Part shown: piece after piece, positions 1-11,321 of the stretch | Layout: every line of letters starts with the position of its first letter | How positions within the stretch are numbered: position 1 is the first letter of the stretch | Origin: Bettongia penicillata ogilbyi | Taxonomy: Eukaryota; Chordata; Mammalia; Diprotodontia; Potoroidae | Direction of reading: 5' to 3' | Assembly: GCA_023548195.1 (NCBI GenBank) | Contig: JAJHZJ010000121.1 | Coordinates: 3,844,220-3,908,219, forward strand | DNA length: 64,000 nt | Program-made: the position numbers and the translations under genes | Notes under the pieces: generated by a model | What the model saw: only the letters and a program-made list of their open reading frames with translations | The model's database searches: none | Told to the model about the DNA's origin: nothing

Positions 1-1320
1 AAAAAAATCTTTTTTTTTGCATTGATATTCATTAGATGTATTGGTCTGTAGTTTTCTTTCTCCTTTTGGACTTTCTTTGACTTAGATATCAACACCATAT
101 TTGTATCACAGAAGGAACAGACTCCTTTATTTTCTTTCTTTTTTTAAATAGTTTTATGAGTATTGGAATTTTTCTTTTATGCTTCATAGAATTCACTTGT
201 AAATCCATCTTCTCCTGTAAATCTTTTTCTTCAGGAACTCATTTATCTTTTCTTCAGTTTATTTTCTGTTGGGTTAAGCATACCTTTTTTGTTTTTTTAT
301 GCCAAGTATATGTTCTTGTCAGCAATCATTTATTTAATTTAACTTGTCAGTTTTATTAGCATGCAATTGGGAAAATTAGTTTCTAATTTTTTTTTCTTTT
401 TTGACTGTGAATGTACTTTCTTCCTTTTGTGGTACTATTGATTTGATTTTTAATAGATTAAGGAAAGGTTTGTCTATTTTATTAGATTTTTAAAGAGAAA
501 TAGCATTCCTCATTTTACTTACAAATAGCATTTTTATTGTAGTTATTTTTACTTTCAATTTTGTTGAGTTCTTTCATTTTCATGATTTCTATTTTTGAAC
601 TTGATTGGGGGTTTTTAATTTCTTTGTTCTAGTTTTAATTTTTAAAGTTACATTTCTGTTTCACAGATCTGTACTTGCCCTTTGTTACTGATGAAAGTTT
701 TTAGAGATGGAAAATTTCCGATAAAGACTGCTTTGGTTATATCTTAAAAATTTTGACATATTGTCTCATTCTCATTATCTTTAATGTATTTTTCACTTGT
801 TTTCTGAATTATTCTTTGGGAGCTTAAAGGCAACTTACTTTGCAGTAGGAAAGAACAGTCTCTGATTCTTATGTTATTTAGTCCCTTCTTAATTTTTCAG
901 TTTCTTAACTGGTCCTTTACAAGATGTAGCTTTATTTCAGTGTGTTCTTTAAAAGTTATGTTTAGTATTTCTGCTTATCTGTATTTATTTTTAAAATTTT
1001 TTAATATTAGGTCAGTTATTGGAAAGGTATCATATAGAGAGGAGAAACATATATTCTTCTTCCTGTTTGCATTTAGTCATCTCTAGAAGTCTCTCACACC
1101 TGACTTGTCTAAAATTCTATTTAGGTGCTTAACTTATTCTTGTTTATTTTTTATTTATCCATTTCTGAAAGAGATAATTCAGTGTCACTCTCACAGTTAC
1201 AGTTTTGCCATCTTTCTCCCTGTAACTTAACTGTCTCTTTGTATTTTATGTGCTTTGTTATTTGGTACATGTACGTTTTGTACTTCTAATTATTCACTAT
1301 CATGGTACCTTTCAGAAAAG
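1..1320 (-). mobile_element. Old L1 fragment: ORF2 endonuclease to early reverse transcriptase
   Basis: Read on the minus strand this matches, in order, the ORF2 stretch of the full-length L1 elsewhere in the window (about 41060-42310): reverse-transcriptase start near 1-360, linker near 360-800, endonuclease C-terminus near 800-1260. All frames are broken by stops and indels. It continues past the left window edge. It is intronic with respect to PCCA and antisense to it. This rests on sequence similarity seen by eye; family assignment within L1 is not possible without a repeat library. Confidence 0.7.
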
Positions 1321-1539
1321 TATTGCTTAAAGAACAATTCCAATATTACAGAACCTCCTTGACAGAGGTAGGAAAAGATGATGTTCTACCATATTCCTTC
1401 TGAGAAAGAAGATACAGTTTTGATGTTTAAGTTAAGACAGAGAATGAAATCTTTGGTCAGTAATCCTTGGTCCTATTGCAGGAAAATAAGCAAAGTAAAA
1501 GTCCTGTCGAATTCTCCTTGCTTATGATTCATTCAAAAT
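1321..1539. other. Unassigned spacer between L1 fragments
   Basis: I see no recognisable gene or repeat here. It may be diverged LINE sequence joining the flanking minus-strand L1 pieces. Confidence 0.3.
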
Positions 1540-3090
1540 TTTTGAATCAGTATTCTTTAGGGCCATTGATCTGTAGTTTTTCCTTCTCTATTTTTGCTCT
1601 TCCTGATGTAGGTATCAGCACTATATTTGTGTCATAATAACAAAATTCTGCTTTGGCTTCATCCCACAAATTTCGGTATGTTGTCTCATTGTAGTTCTCT
1701 TTAATGAAATTATTTTTTCTATGATATGTTCTATGACTCACTCATTCTTTAAAATTAGATTTTTTTTCTAATTAATTTTTAATTTATATTTTCATGGCCT
1801 TTTATTGAATGTTATTTTTATTACATTATAATGTGAAAAAGATATATGTAATTTTTATGCTTTTCTTCATTTGTATGTTAGGTTTTTAATGTCTTTAAAT
1901 ACATGATCATTTGTTGTGTAAAGGTCATGTACATCTGAGAGAAATGTATATTCCTCTCCATCTCCATTTATTTTTCTCCAGAAGTCTATTATATCTGACT
2001 TTTCCAAAATTCTGTTCTTTTCTTTAAATTCTTTTCTTTTTCGGTTTGATTTTTCTGATTCTGAAAGTAGAATTTGAAGTTTCCTGCTACAGTGGTTTTA
2101 TTGTTTCCTTGTGTTTTGCGTTTATCATTTCCCTCAAAAATTTGGATGTTATACCATTTGATGCATATACGTTTAATATTGATTCATTGTATGTGGTAAA
2201 TTTTTTTTTTTTGGCAAAATGTAGTTTCCCTGCTTATCTCTTTTAATTAGATCTCTTTTTGCTTTTGTTTTATTTGAGATCATGATTGCTATCTCCATTC
2301 TTTTTATGACAACGGAAGCATAATAGATTCTTCTCTAGCCCCTTATTTTTACTCTGTATCTCTCTCAATTGTGTTTTTTGTAAATGATATGTTGTTAGAA
2401 TCTGGTTTTTAATCTACTTTTCTATCCACTTCTGTTTTGTGAGTGAATTTGTCTCTTACACATTCACATGCCTCTTAACCATTTAGTCATTTCTGTTTCT
2501 TAAGGTCTTACTGTCTTCAATATTTTTTTTTCTCTCCTTTACAAAGCTGTTGACTTTCTTCTCATAATTTTCTTACATCACTATAATTTCTTTTCCCAAT
2601 TTTTCCTGTGCCTCTCTTACTTGATTTTAAAAATCCTTATTGAACTTTTTTAGGTATTATTTTTGGGCTTTTGACCAATTCAGAGTTTTCTTTGAAGCCT
2701 TATTTTGCCCTCAATGTCTTCTAAGTTTGAGTTTTTTCTTCCATATCACCACAGTAACTTTCTATGGTCAGGTTCTTTTTTTTTTGTTGTTGTTATTTGC
2801 TCATTTTCCCAGGCTATTTCTTGATTTCTAGCTTTCTGTTAAGGTTGAGCTCTGCTTCTGGAGTTGAAGGAGCACTTTCCCAAGCTTCAGGACTTTTTTG
2901 TTGCTGTTTTCAGAGCTTGCTCCAGGGTCTGTACGTTTTTGGTTCTTCCAGGGTGGTAGGGTCTATGGTGAGGTTTGGTCATTGCTCTCCTGCTTGGATC
3001 TGTGAGTGGTCATAAGCAAGTTTTTCTGCCTTGGAACTCTGACTCAAGTCCTTGCTTCACTGTGGCCATGAGCTGTAGTTAATGACCAAG
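1540..3090 (-). mobile_element. Old L1, minus strand, internally deleted (ORF2 endonuclease, ORF1 N-part, 5' region)
   Basis: The stretch 1560-2500 repeats the ORF2 endonuclease region already seen at 1-1320, so this is a second copy. At about 2510-2650 the minus strand jumps to the ORF1 coiled-coil segment (compare 7120-7220 in HAL1 copy A), so most of ORF1 and the inter-ORF region is missing. The remainder to about 3090 looks like the 5' untranslated part. No frame is intact. Confidence 0.6.
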
Positions 3091-3219
3091 TAAGTGTTGA
3101 GGAGGAAAGAGTCTGAATTAGGAACTGAATTCATTGAGGAGGAAAAGTGAGCTCCTGAGGAATGATGGTAATAATTGCGCATTCTGGAGGTACCAATGGG
3201 AAAATAAGAAATATTCCTA

Positions 3220-4024
3220 CTTTCCTCTCTGTATTTTTTTATTCAGTTTTATTTTATGTTCAAGTCCAAATTCTTTCTCTCGTGTTTCTTCCTTCATACC
3301 CATTGAGAGAGCAAGAAAAATAAAACTCTCTACAAATATATGCATATGTGTATTAAAGCAAAACAAGTTTATTTATTAGCCATGTCATGTCCCTATGCCC
3401 CCCCACAATCAAAGAAAAATTACAAGCCTCAGTCTATTTTTTTGTCCATCACCTGGTCTATCTGGTGGTGAGTAACATGTTCATCATGGTTACTCTGGAG
3501 TCATGCTTGTTCATTGTATTCATTAGAGTTCCTATCTTCCAGAGTTTTATGTCATTACATAGTTTCTATTATAAAATTGCTCTCCTGATTCTGCTTACTT
3601 TACTGAATTAGTTAATATGTTTCCTTCTGGATTTTTTAAAACTGTCTTTTCTTCATTTCATGTAGTGTATCACATCCATATAACATAACTTGTTCAGCTC
3701 TTAACCATTTGATGGGGGTTCCCTCAATGTCCAAATGTTCATCACCATGAAAGGAATTGCTATAATTATTTTTCTACATATTGATCCTTTTCTTCTTTCT
3801 TTGATTTCTATAGCCTGTCTACTTTTTCTTTCTCAGCATGTTTCCAAATTGTTTTCCAGAATGGTTGGATTAATTGAAAGTTACACAAATAGTGCTTTAA
3901 TTTACCTGTTTTCTCACAGCATTTGTCAGTTTCCTTTTTTTGGTCAACTTTGTCAGTTTGATGAGTGTAGATGTTACTTTCCAAGTTGCTTTAATTTCCA
4001 TTTCTTAATTACTAGTGCTTGAAA
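3220..4024 (-). mobile_element. L1 3' end fragment (ORF2 C-terminus and 3' UTR)
   Basis: On the minus strand the order is ORF2 C-terminal coding remnants (about 3700-4020), then a purine-rich 3' UTR to about 3220. It parallels 38700-39370 and 50060-50700, which are the same region of other L1 copies here. It is 5'-truncated and lies tail-out next to the plus-strand L1 end that follows. Confidence 0.65.
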
Positions 4025-4625
4025 TTTTTTTTTTAATGTGTACAAAAATATTTATAGCGGCTCTTTTAGTAGTGGCAAAAAATTGGAAATAGAAGGGATG
4101 TCCATCAATTGGGGAATGACTGAACAAGTTGTGGTAAATGACTGTGATTGAATACTATTGTGTTACAAGAAATGATAAACAGGATGCTCTCATAAAAACC
4201 TGGAAAGACATACATGAATTGATGCAAAGCAAAATGAACAGAACCAGGAGACCATTGTATACAGTAACAGTAATATTGTATGATGGTGAATGACTTGACT
4301 ATTCTTGGCAAGACAGTTCTGAAGGACTCACAGTGAAAAATGCTATCTACTTCCAGACAAAGAAATGATGAGACTCCGAAGACAGATCCAAGCAGATTTT
4401 TTTCTTTATGTTCTTTCTTTCTGTCTGCATTTTCTTTCACAACATGATTGATATGGAAATATGCTTTGCATGACTGCACATGTACAACCCACATCAAATT
4501 GCTTGCCTCTTAATGAAGGGACCAAGGGAGTTAGAGAGGGAGAGAAATGGAACCCCAAAATATTAAAAAAAATGTTAAAAATTTTTTCTATATGTAATGA
4601 GGGGAATAAAATATTAAATAAAAAC
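4025..4625 (+). mobile_element. 5'-truncated L1 3' end, plus strand
   Basis: Starts within the end of ORF2 and runs through the 3' UTR to an A-rich tail with an AATAAA signal at about 4604-4624. The same 3' end occurs at 61200-61864 and, more diverged, at 18520-19120. The ORFs that can be drawn across it on either strand are incidental. Confidence 0.7.
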
Positions 4626-4649
4626 AACTCTGAGAGGAAGACAGAACAG

Positions 4650-4860
4650 GTATTATTCTCTTTACTTATATATCACCTACTATGTGCCAGGCACTGTACA
4701 AAGTGATTCACAAATATTATCTCATTTGATAAGGCAACTGAACCACAATGAGGTCAAAGTCAAAGGTCATACAAGAATTGAATTATCCCAGGAATCAAAC
4801 CCAGGTCTCCTTCTACAAACTCAGAAGTATTTCTACTATGCCTCATGGAGACCTTCCAGG
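4650..4860 (-). repeat. MIR-type SINE, minus strand
   Basis: Contains the MIR-like run ctatgtgccaggcactgt and, further right, a degenerate ccaggtctcc box, in the order expected for a reversed MIR/THER element. It is heavily mutated and therefore old. Confidence 0.6.
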
Positions 4861-5057
4861 TTTCCTAATTTAGCTGAGTTTGTCACAGACATGGGCAGCT
4901 TTAAGTTTGCAATGATAATATACTTCAAAAGCAAGTTGACATTTCAAAGGATTTTCAAGACCATTTTAAATGTCTCTTTGCCAGACTAGCATGCTTTCCT
5001 ATAAGCAGGCCACAAGAACATTACCACTGCAAAAATCAGAGAACTTTTTTCTCATTA

Positions 5058-5142
5058 TTTTCTCTTCCTTCCTTCCTTCCTTCCTTCCTTCCTTCCTTCC
5101 TTCCTTCCTTCCTTCCTTCCTTCCTTCCTTTCTCTCTCCTTC
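5058..5142 (+). repeat. (CTTC)n pyrimidine tract at the tail of HAL1 copy A
   Basis: Eighty-five consecutive pyrimidines, mostly TTCC repeats. It sits exactly where the A-rich tail of the minus-strand HAL1 should be, so it probably grew from that tail as (GAAG)n. Confidence 0.9.
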
Positions 5143-5982
5143 ATTCCTTCCTTTCTTGTTTTCAACATTCACTTCCACAAATCCTGAGTTCCAGATTTTC
5201 TCCCCATCTCTCCTCTCCCCTTACCCCAAAACACTTTGCATTCTGATTGCCCCTTCTATCAGTGTGCCCTCCCTTCTAACACCCCTCCCTTCCCTTATCC
5301 CTATCTTCTCTTCTGTCCTGTAAGGCAAGATAAATTTCTATACCCCATTACCTGTATTTGTTATTTCCCAGTTGTACACAAAAACAATTCTCAACTCTTG
5401 TTCCCAAAATTTTGAGTTCCAACTTCTCTTCCTTCCTCCCCATCCATCCCTCCCGAGAAGGCAAGTAATTCAGTACAGGCCATATATGTCCAGTTCTGCA
5501 CATGACCTCCATAATAGTCATGTTGTGTGGGACTAACTACATTTCCCTCCATCCTATCCTGCCCCCCATTTCTTCTGTTCTCTCTTTTGACCTTGTCCCT
5601 CCCCAAAAGTGTTTACTTCTAACTGATCCCTTCTCCCATTTGCCCTCCCTTCCATCATCCCCCCCTCACTTATCCCTTTCTCCCCTACTTTCCTGTAATG
5701 TAAGATAGATTTTCATACCAAATTGAATGTGCCTGTTATTCCTTCCTTAAGCCAAATATGATGAGAGTAAGCTTCACTTTTTCCCTCTCATCTCTCACCC
5801 TTTCCCCTTCATTGGAAAAGCTTTTTCTTGCTTCTATGAGAGATGATTTGTCCCATTCCATTTCTTCCTTTCTCCTCCCAATATATTCCTCTCTCATCCC
5901 TTAATTTTCTTTTTTTAGGTATGATCCCTTCCTATTCAATTCACCCTGTGCTCTCTGTCTCTCTCTCTGTCAGTGTAAATAC

Positions 5983-6013
<31 letters not shown>

Positions 6014-6199
6014 ATGTATGTATGTAGGTGTGTGTGTGTATCTGTTGGTGTGTGTGTATAGTCCTTCCAACTCCCCAGATACTAAGAGAAGTTTCAAGAG
6101 TTACAAATATTATTTTTCTGTGTAGGTATATGAAAAGTTCAAATTTAGTAAGGCCCTTGTGATTTCTCTTTCCTGTTTACCTTTTCGTGCTTCTCTTGA

Positions 6200-7420
6200 T
6201 TCTTGTGTTTGAAAATAAACTTTTCTTTTCAGCTCTGGTCTTTTCATTAAGAATGCTTGAAAGTCCTCTTTATCATTGAATGTTCATTTTTTCCCCTGAA
6301 GTATTATACTTAGTTTTGCTGGGTAGGTGATTCTTGATTTTAATCATAGTTCCATTGACTTCTGGAATATCATATTCCAAGCCCTTCAATCCCTTAATGT
6401 AGAATTGATTAATGATTAATTATTTTAATTTAATTATTTTTTTAATTAAATTATTTAATTTAATTTAATTTAATTAAATAATTTTAATTTAATTAATTAA
6501 TTGATTAATTGATTAATGATCCTGTATTATCCTGATTGTGTTTCCACAATACTCAAATTGTTTTTTTCTAGCTGCTTGTACTATTTTTTCCTTGATTTGG
6601 GAACTCTGGAATTTGGCTGCAGTATTCCTAGAAGTTTCTCTTTTTGCATCTCTTTCAAGAGGTGATAGGTGGATTCTTTCAATATTTATTTTACCTTTTG
6701 GTTCTAGAATATCTGGGCAGTTTTCCTTGATAATTTCATCAAAGATGATATTTAGGCTCTTTTTTTGATCATGACTTTCAGGTAGTCCCATAATTTTTAA
6801 ATTGTTGCCTCTCCTGGATCTGTTTTCCAGGTCAGTTGTTTTTCCAATGAGATATTTAATATTATCTTCCATTTTTTCATTCTTTTGGTTCTGTTTTGTG
6901 ATTTCTTGGTTTCTCATAAAGTCATTAGCTTCCATCTCCTCCATTCTAATTTTGAAAGAACTATTTTCTTCAGTGAGCTTTTGAATCCCTCCTTTTCCAT
7001 TTGACTGATTCTGCTTTTTAAAGCCTTCTTCTCCTCATTGACTTTTTGGACCTCTTTTGCCAATTGAATTAGCCTGTTTTTAAAGGTGTTATTTTCTGCA
7101 GCATTTTTTTGGGTCTCCCTTAGCAAGCTGTTGTCTCACTTTTCATGATTTTCTTTTATCCCTCTCATTTCTCTTCCCAGTTTTTCCTCCACCTCTCTTA
7201 CTTGATTTTCAGAGTCCTTTTTGAGCTCTTCCATGGCCTGGGAGCATTGCATTTTTTTTTTTTTAGAGATTTTGCATGCAGAAACCTTGATTTTTATGTC
7301 TTTCCCTGATGGTAAACATTGTTCTTCCTTATCAAAAAGGGTGGGAGAGAATACCTGTTCACCAAGAAAGTAACTGTCTATAGTCTTATTTTTTTTCCCC
7401 TTTTTTGGGCATTTTCCCAA
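6200..7420 (-). pseudogene. Broken ORF1 of HAL1 copy A
   Basis: Translation of the minus strand gives the ORF1 N-terminus (MGKCPKKGKKNK) from 7420, coiled-coil heptads, and the RNA-recognition-like segment with NNLKIMGLPES near 6790-6815. These fall in three frames (7420-7136, 7126-6914, 6944-6513), so at least two frameshifts are present. The C-terminal domain is cut by an AT-rich tract at 6404-6520. ORF1 proteins are trimeric RNA-binding chaperones of L1 particles; this copy cannot make one. Confidence 0.8.
6404..6520. repeat. AT-rich (TTAAT/ATTAA)n tract inside ORF1
   Basis: About 118 bp of almost pure A/T with TTAAT and ATTAA units replaces roughly 14 bp present at the same place in HAL1 copy C (near 46660). 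It disrupts the codons just before the conserved C-terminal LAAS segment. Confidence 0.85.
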
Positions 7421-8640
7421 CCAGTTACTTCACTTTTGGGTCCTTTGTCAAGAGTAGGGTATATTCTGGGGACATTTAAGTTCTCCGTTCTTCCAAGGTG
7501 GCACAATCAAGGGAGAGGAGTTACTCCCAGGCCTGGCTCCCAGCTGAGGTTTAGATCAGCTGCTCAGTTCCCTCAGGAGCTTTACACTGAGCACTCCAGT
7601 GATGGAACAATGGATGCTGGCTGCTGCCTGCAGGGGCCACGGCCAGCCACCACAGCCACTTGCCTGCTGCTGCTGTTTCTGCTGCCCCCACAGCTGCCAC
7701 CAGGGGTTGGGGCTAGGGGAGGACCCCACTCCACTTTTTCACAGAGGTGAAAAAGCCCTGTCACTGATCTTTGAAGCTGTGCTTTGCACCTGTGGGCTGA
7801 GTGATCTGCAAACCTCTGCTGCTAAGGATTCAGCCCCTGAGGCCTGCTCCTCCCAGCTCTCTGTGGCCCAGGCTATGCTGTGTTCCACTGGCATCTGGCA
7901 GAACAGACCCCTCCTATTGGCCCTCCAAGTCACCCTGGGCCGAAAATCTCCTCCACTCTGTCTCTCTGCAGTCTGCTGCTCTAGAATCCATTGAGAGTCT
8001 TCACAGATATTTTATGGGCTGTGGGGGAAGAGCTAGAGTGTGTGTATCTTTCTACTCTGCCATCTTGGCTCCACCCTGAGAGTTTCTTTCTATATGACTC
8101 TTGATAACTTGTATGTCATCCACAGCAAACAATATTTTCCCATGTCCCTTGACTATTTACCACTTATGAGAGAGTTCTTATTCTTGTAAATTTGAGTCAG
8201 TTCTCTACATGTCTTAGAATTGAGAACATTTTATTTTATTTTATTTCAGAACATTTTCTATAAAGATTCTTTCTCCAATTTCTTGATTCTCTTCTAATTT
8301 GACTACATTGGTTTTGTTTGTGTCAAAACTTTTTAATTTTATGTAATCAAAATTTTCCACTTTATCTCCTGCTAATCTCTTTGTCTCTTGTTTAGTCATG
8401 AACTCCTTCCCTATCCTTTGATCTGACAGGCAATTTTTTTATGTGCTCCTTTGCTGTGTAAATTTTAAACTTACCTTGGTATATGCTGAGAGATATTGGT
8501 GTACATTTAGTTTCATTGAAACCATTTTTCTTTTTCCCTGACAATTTTTCAAACAGTTAATTCTCCCCCGGTAGCTGGGATCTTCAGTTTATTAAACATT
8601 TTTTTACTATGCATTTGTTCATGTTGATTCTTGCTCCTCC

Positions 8641-8895
8641 TAGCTTTATAGTATAGTGCGTAGAACACTGGATTTTGAGTCAGAAAAGATACAGACTTTT
8701 CATTGAACATGTGTTAGTACCTTCATAATGGGTAAGTCTATCAGCCTTAGTTTCCTCAGCTGTAAAATGAAGACAATCATGGCATTTTCCTTGTTAGATT
8801 TTTGTGAGGGTCAAATGAGATGATCTTTTTAAAGTGCTTAACTATAGTTTGTACATAGTACTCAGTTAAGAAGTGCTTTTTCCCTTCCTCTTTTT
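8641..8895 (+). repeat. MIR-type SINE, plus strand
   Basis: Shows the MIR order: tagtatagtg start, gattttgagtcag, the core-like cagccttagtttcctcagc, gtaaaatg, then gtgagggtcaaatgagatga and an agtgctta block. This is the pan-mammalian MIR/THER arrangement. It is degenerate, with no intact Pol III boxes. Confidence 0.75.
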
Positions 8896-9219
8896 CCCAC
8901 GTTGGACTAGTAAATTGTGAGTATAAGTGAAAGGCAACTAGTACTGGAAAAGGTGATCAGACATGCTGTTTCATTTGGAAAGAATTTGGTCTTAGGTAGT
9001 GCCAGAAGATTGAAGGAGCCATAAAACAAACGATTAAAGATTAAATCAGGGTTCTTAAATATGGGAGATAGGAGTGAGGCAACATACACTGTGGGATGGG
9101 GTCTTGATTTTGGACAGTGACATTTGGGGGTTCAGAATCTGTGGGTGAAGAGAGTATGGCAAGAGTGGGAAGTCAGAGATAAAAACAGAGGCTTCCTGGG
9201 AATACCTGTAGGTGTCCTT

Positions 9220-9695
9220 TTTTCTTAACGAGGACCAAAATGATATCACTTAGTTGGAGTCATGGTGGAGTGTATCTGACTGTGGCCAATTAAACTTTAG
9301 AAGGCCATGCTTTCAAGTCAGGCACAAATAGGCCATATGGACATTTTGAGTGGAGATGTCTCTAAATTTGTACGTCTCACCTTTTTTGAGCTACTAAAAT
9401 TGTGTAGCACTTACTTTGCTGAGGGCACACCATACTGGGAGGTCCTTTGTCAGTGTCTCTTACATTTCACCATCAGTTTCAAAGTTCTTCACAGATACCT
9501 TGAAAGTATCATTGCTTCTCCTGACCATGATGTTAGTGCTTGCATGCTTGTAGAGCATGAGCTCTACATAAAATTGTTTTTTAGGCAAATACATGCTTTG
9601 TATTTGAAAAATATGACCAGCTCATCAGAGTTGTGCTGTCTCTATTAGAGTTTGAACACTTGGTGGTTTAGCTTGAGAAAGGACCTCAGTGACTG
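9220..9695 (-). mobile_element. RTE-type LINE fragment, RT C-terminal part, minus strand
   Basis: The reverse complement resembles the C-terminal end of RTE-clade pol proteins: a stretch leading from the ILxxAKL-like segment, through RxQLxWxxH-type residues, to the KDTLKxSLK-like segment. It is too broken for an open frame. The plus-strand ORF drawn over 9307-9648 is a shadow of this. A second RTE piece in the opposite orientation follows immediately. Confidence 0.6.
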
Positions 9696-10430
9696 ATAGT
9701 TGTCCAGCGATTTTCAGAACCTCCCCAAGAAAATTGAAATGGAAGCAATTCATTTTCCTTGCATGGCGCTGCTAACCTGTCCTGGTTTCACTGGCATACA
9801 GCAACAGTTTGCTACTAACTTGGAGGGAAAGCTGAACCAATACATAATTGACAACAATGGAACAAAAAAGGAGTGGGCAGCTTTCAGAGATTTTGTTTAC
9901 AGAACTGCATTTACTCCTCTGGGCCAGAAGATTTGCAAACCTCAAAACTTGTTTCACATAAATGATGGGGAAATTCAGAAGTTGGTAAACAAAAGATGAG
10001 AACTTCACAGGGTTTTAGCTCTATCAAGAGTAAAGTACAGACAAAGCTTGGAGAGATGCAGGATTCTTGACTCAGATGAAATTCAGTTTTGTGGTGATAA
10101 TAACAATTGAAAGCACTTTTTTGATGCCCTGAAGGCTATTTGTGGGCCAAAGAGGAGTGATGAATCTCAGCTGTTCTTTGCTGATTGGAGTCACATTGAT
10201 TAGTGATAAGAATATTGTCCTGGACAGATAGGCTGAACACTTCCATAGTGTTCTCACCTGACCATCATTAATGAATGGTAAAGATGCTGACTTTACCTCA
10301 GGTAGAAGTCAACTCCTCTCTGGCTGAATTACCAACTGAAGAAGAGGTTTTGAATGCCATTAGGCTCTTGTTATGTGGAAAAGCACCTGATACTGATTGT
10401 ATTCCAGATGAGTAGAGGAAATAGCAAACC
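9696..10430 (+). pseudogene. RTE-type LINE pol fragment, endonuclease end to RT start, plus strand
   Basis: An open stretch at 9700-9999 reads IQQQFATNLEGKLNQYI and KKEWAAFRDFVYRTAF, ending EIQKLVNKRRELH. It continues with frame breaks into FFDALKAICGPKRS, then ELPTEEEVLNAIRLL and GKAPDTDCIPDE at about 10330-10412. This is the region between endonuclease and the first RT motifs of RTE-clade LINEs. Everything downstream of the first RT motif is missing. RTE elements supply the machinery for marsupial Mar1-like SINEs such as those at 13600 and 22345. Confidence 0.7.
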
Positions 10431-10633
10431 TCTAGTGGTTTTTGTATAGGTGAATGATATTGTTAGATCCATACCTTTGTAAGATTATCAGATAGGTGAA
10501 GTTGGAGATAATTGTAATAGTCCAGGCAATTAGATGTGATGTGGAATTCAAGAAGAACAAATAGTCCAAATTGACTGACGTTGAGAACCTGGGTAACTGG
10601 AAGAATCATTAATCCCTCTAAAGAAGTTTGAGG
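10431..10633. other. Unassigned sequence up to HAL1 insertion site
   Basis: I see no gene or repeat. The last 14 bp (10620-10633, aaagaagtttgagg) are the left target-site duplication of the following HAL1. Confidence 0.5.
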
Positions 10634-11321
10634 GCTCAGAAAATGTCCTGTGCGGGGGAGGAGCCAAGATGGCGGAGTAAAAAGACTCACGTATGCTAGC
10701 TCCGAACCCACAGCCCATAAATTTCCTGTAAAAAGAATTCCCCACAAATTCTGGAGCATTGTAAGCCACGCACCAACGCAGTGGAGGAGATTTCCGTTCC
10801 AGAGAGCCCTGAAAAACCAGCACCAAAGGTCCATTGTGCACCAGACAGCGGAGGCCACCCCTGCGCTGCCCTGGCCACGTGGCCCCAGAGGAGAAGATCC
10901 GAGCAGGCTTCAGGGACGGAATCTCCGGTGGCCACGAAGGTGCCTCCACCCACAGGCACTACAGGTCAGTGAGAGAGACGTCTGGGCTGGCTGAGAGGGG
11001 AGCGGGGTGTGTCCGTGAGTTGGGCCACCTTGGGAGGCAGTGTCAGAGGCAGTGGCAGCCCAGGACTCCCAGAGCAGGCAAGAACTTGAGTCCATTGTTT
11101 AAGGTCTCCACATAAACCCCCTGAGGGAACTGAGCCTGGGAGGTGGCCCTGCCCCCACCCCAGCACCAGAACTTAAGCTCACATTGAACAGCAGCCACAC
11201 ATGGCCACTGAAAGCCCTGAGGCTGGGGAGCAGCATTTGAATCTCAGACCCCAAGCACTAGCTGGGTGGATCTAGGCGGGGGTGGACAGGAATCTCAGAA
11301 GTCAAGTAACTGGCTGGGAAA

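Larger units (their letters stand above)
5143..8076 (-). mobile_element. HAL1 (half-L1) copy A, near full length
   Basis: On the minus strand the element starts near 8076 with the L1-like start containing ccaagatggc, followed by a 5' UTR of about 650 bp, a broken ORF1 (7420 to about 6200) and a 3' UTR with a CA tract (5983-6010 on +). It ends in the L1-like terminal sequence at 5150-5200. There is no ORF2. The YY1-type box has lost its CpG (ggcag for ggcgg). I could not find convincing target-site duplications. It is antisense to PCCA. Confidence 0.8.

Noticed and set aside
3220..4625. Inverted pair of L1 ends read as a twin-priming product
   Set aside because: Both pieces contain an L1 3' end, which twin priming cannot give; two independent insertions are simpler.
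7319..7994. Overlapping open frames on + in the HAL1 copy A 5' region
   Set aside because: They are antisense or in the GC-rich 5' UTR of HAL1, with no similarity to proteins and no match between copies.
5041..8100. Possible target-site duplication of HAL1 copy A (agagaactttttt near 5039 against gagagtttctttc near 8078)
   Set aside because: Too many mismatches, and T-rich; not distinguishable from chance.
9307..9648. 113-codon plus-strand open frame
   Set aside because: It lies antisense to a recognisable RTE reverse-transcriptase C-terminus, so it is a shadow frame.
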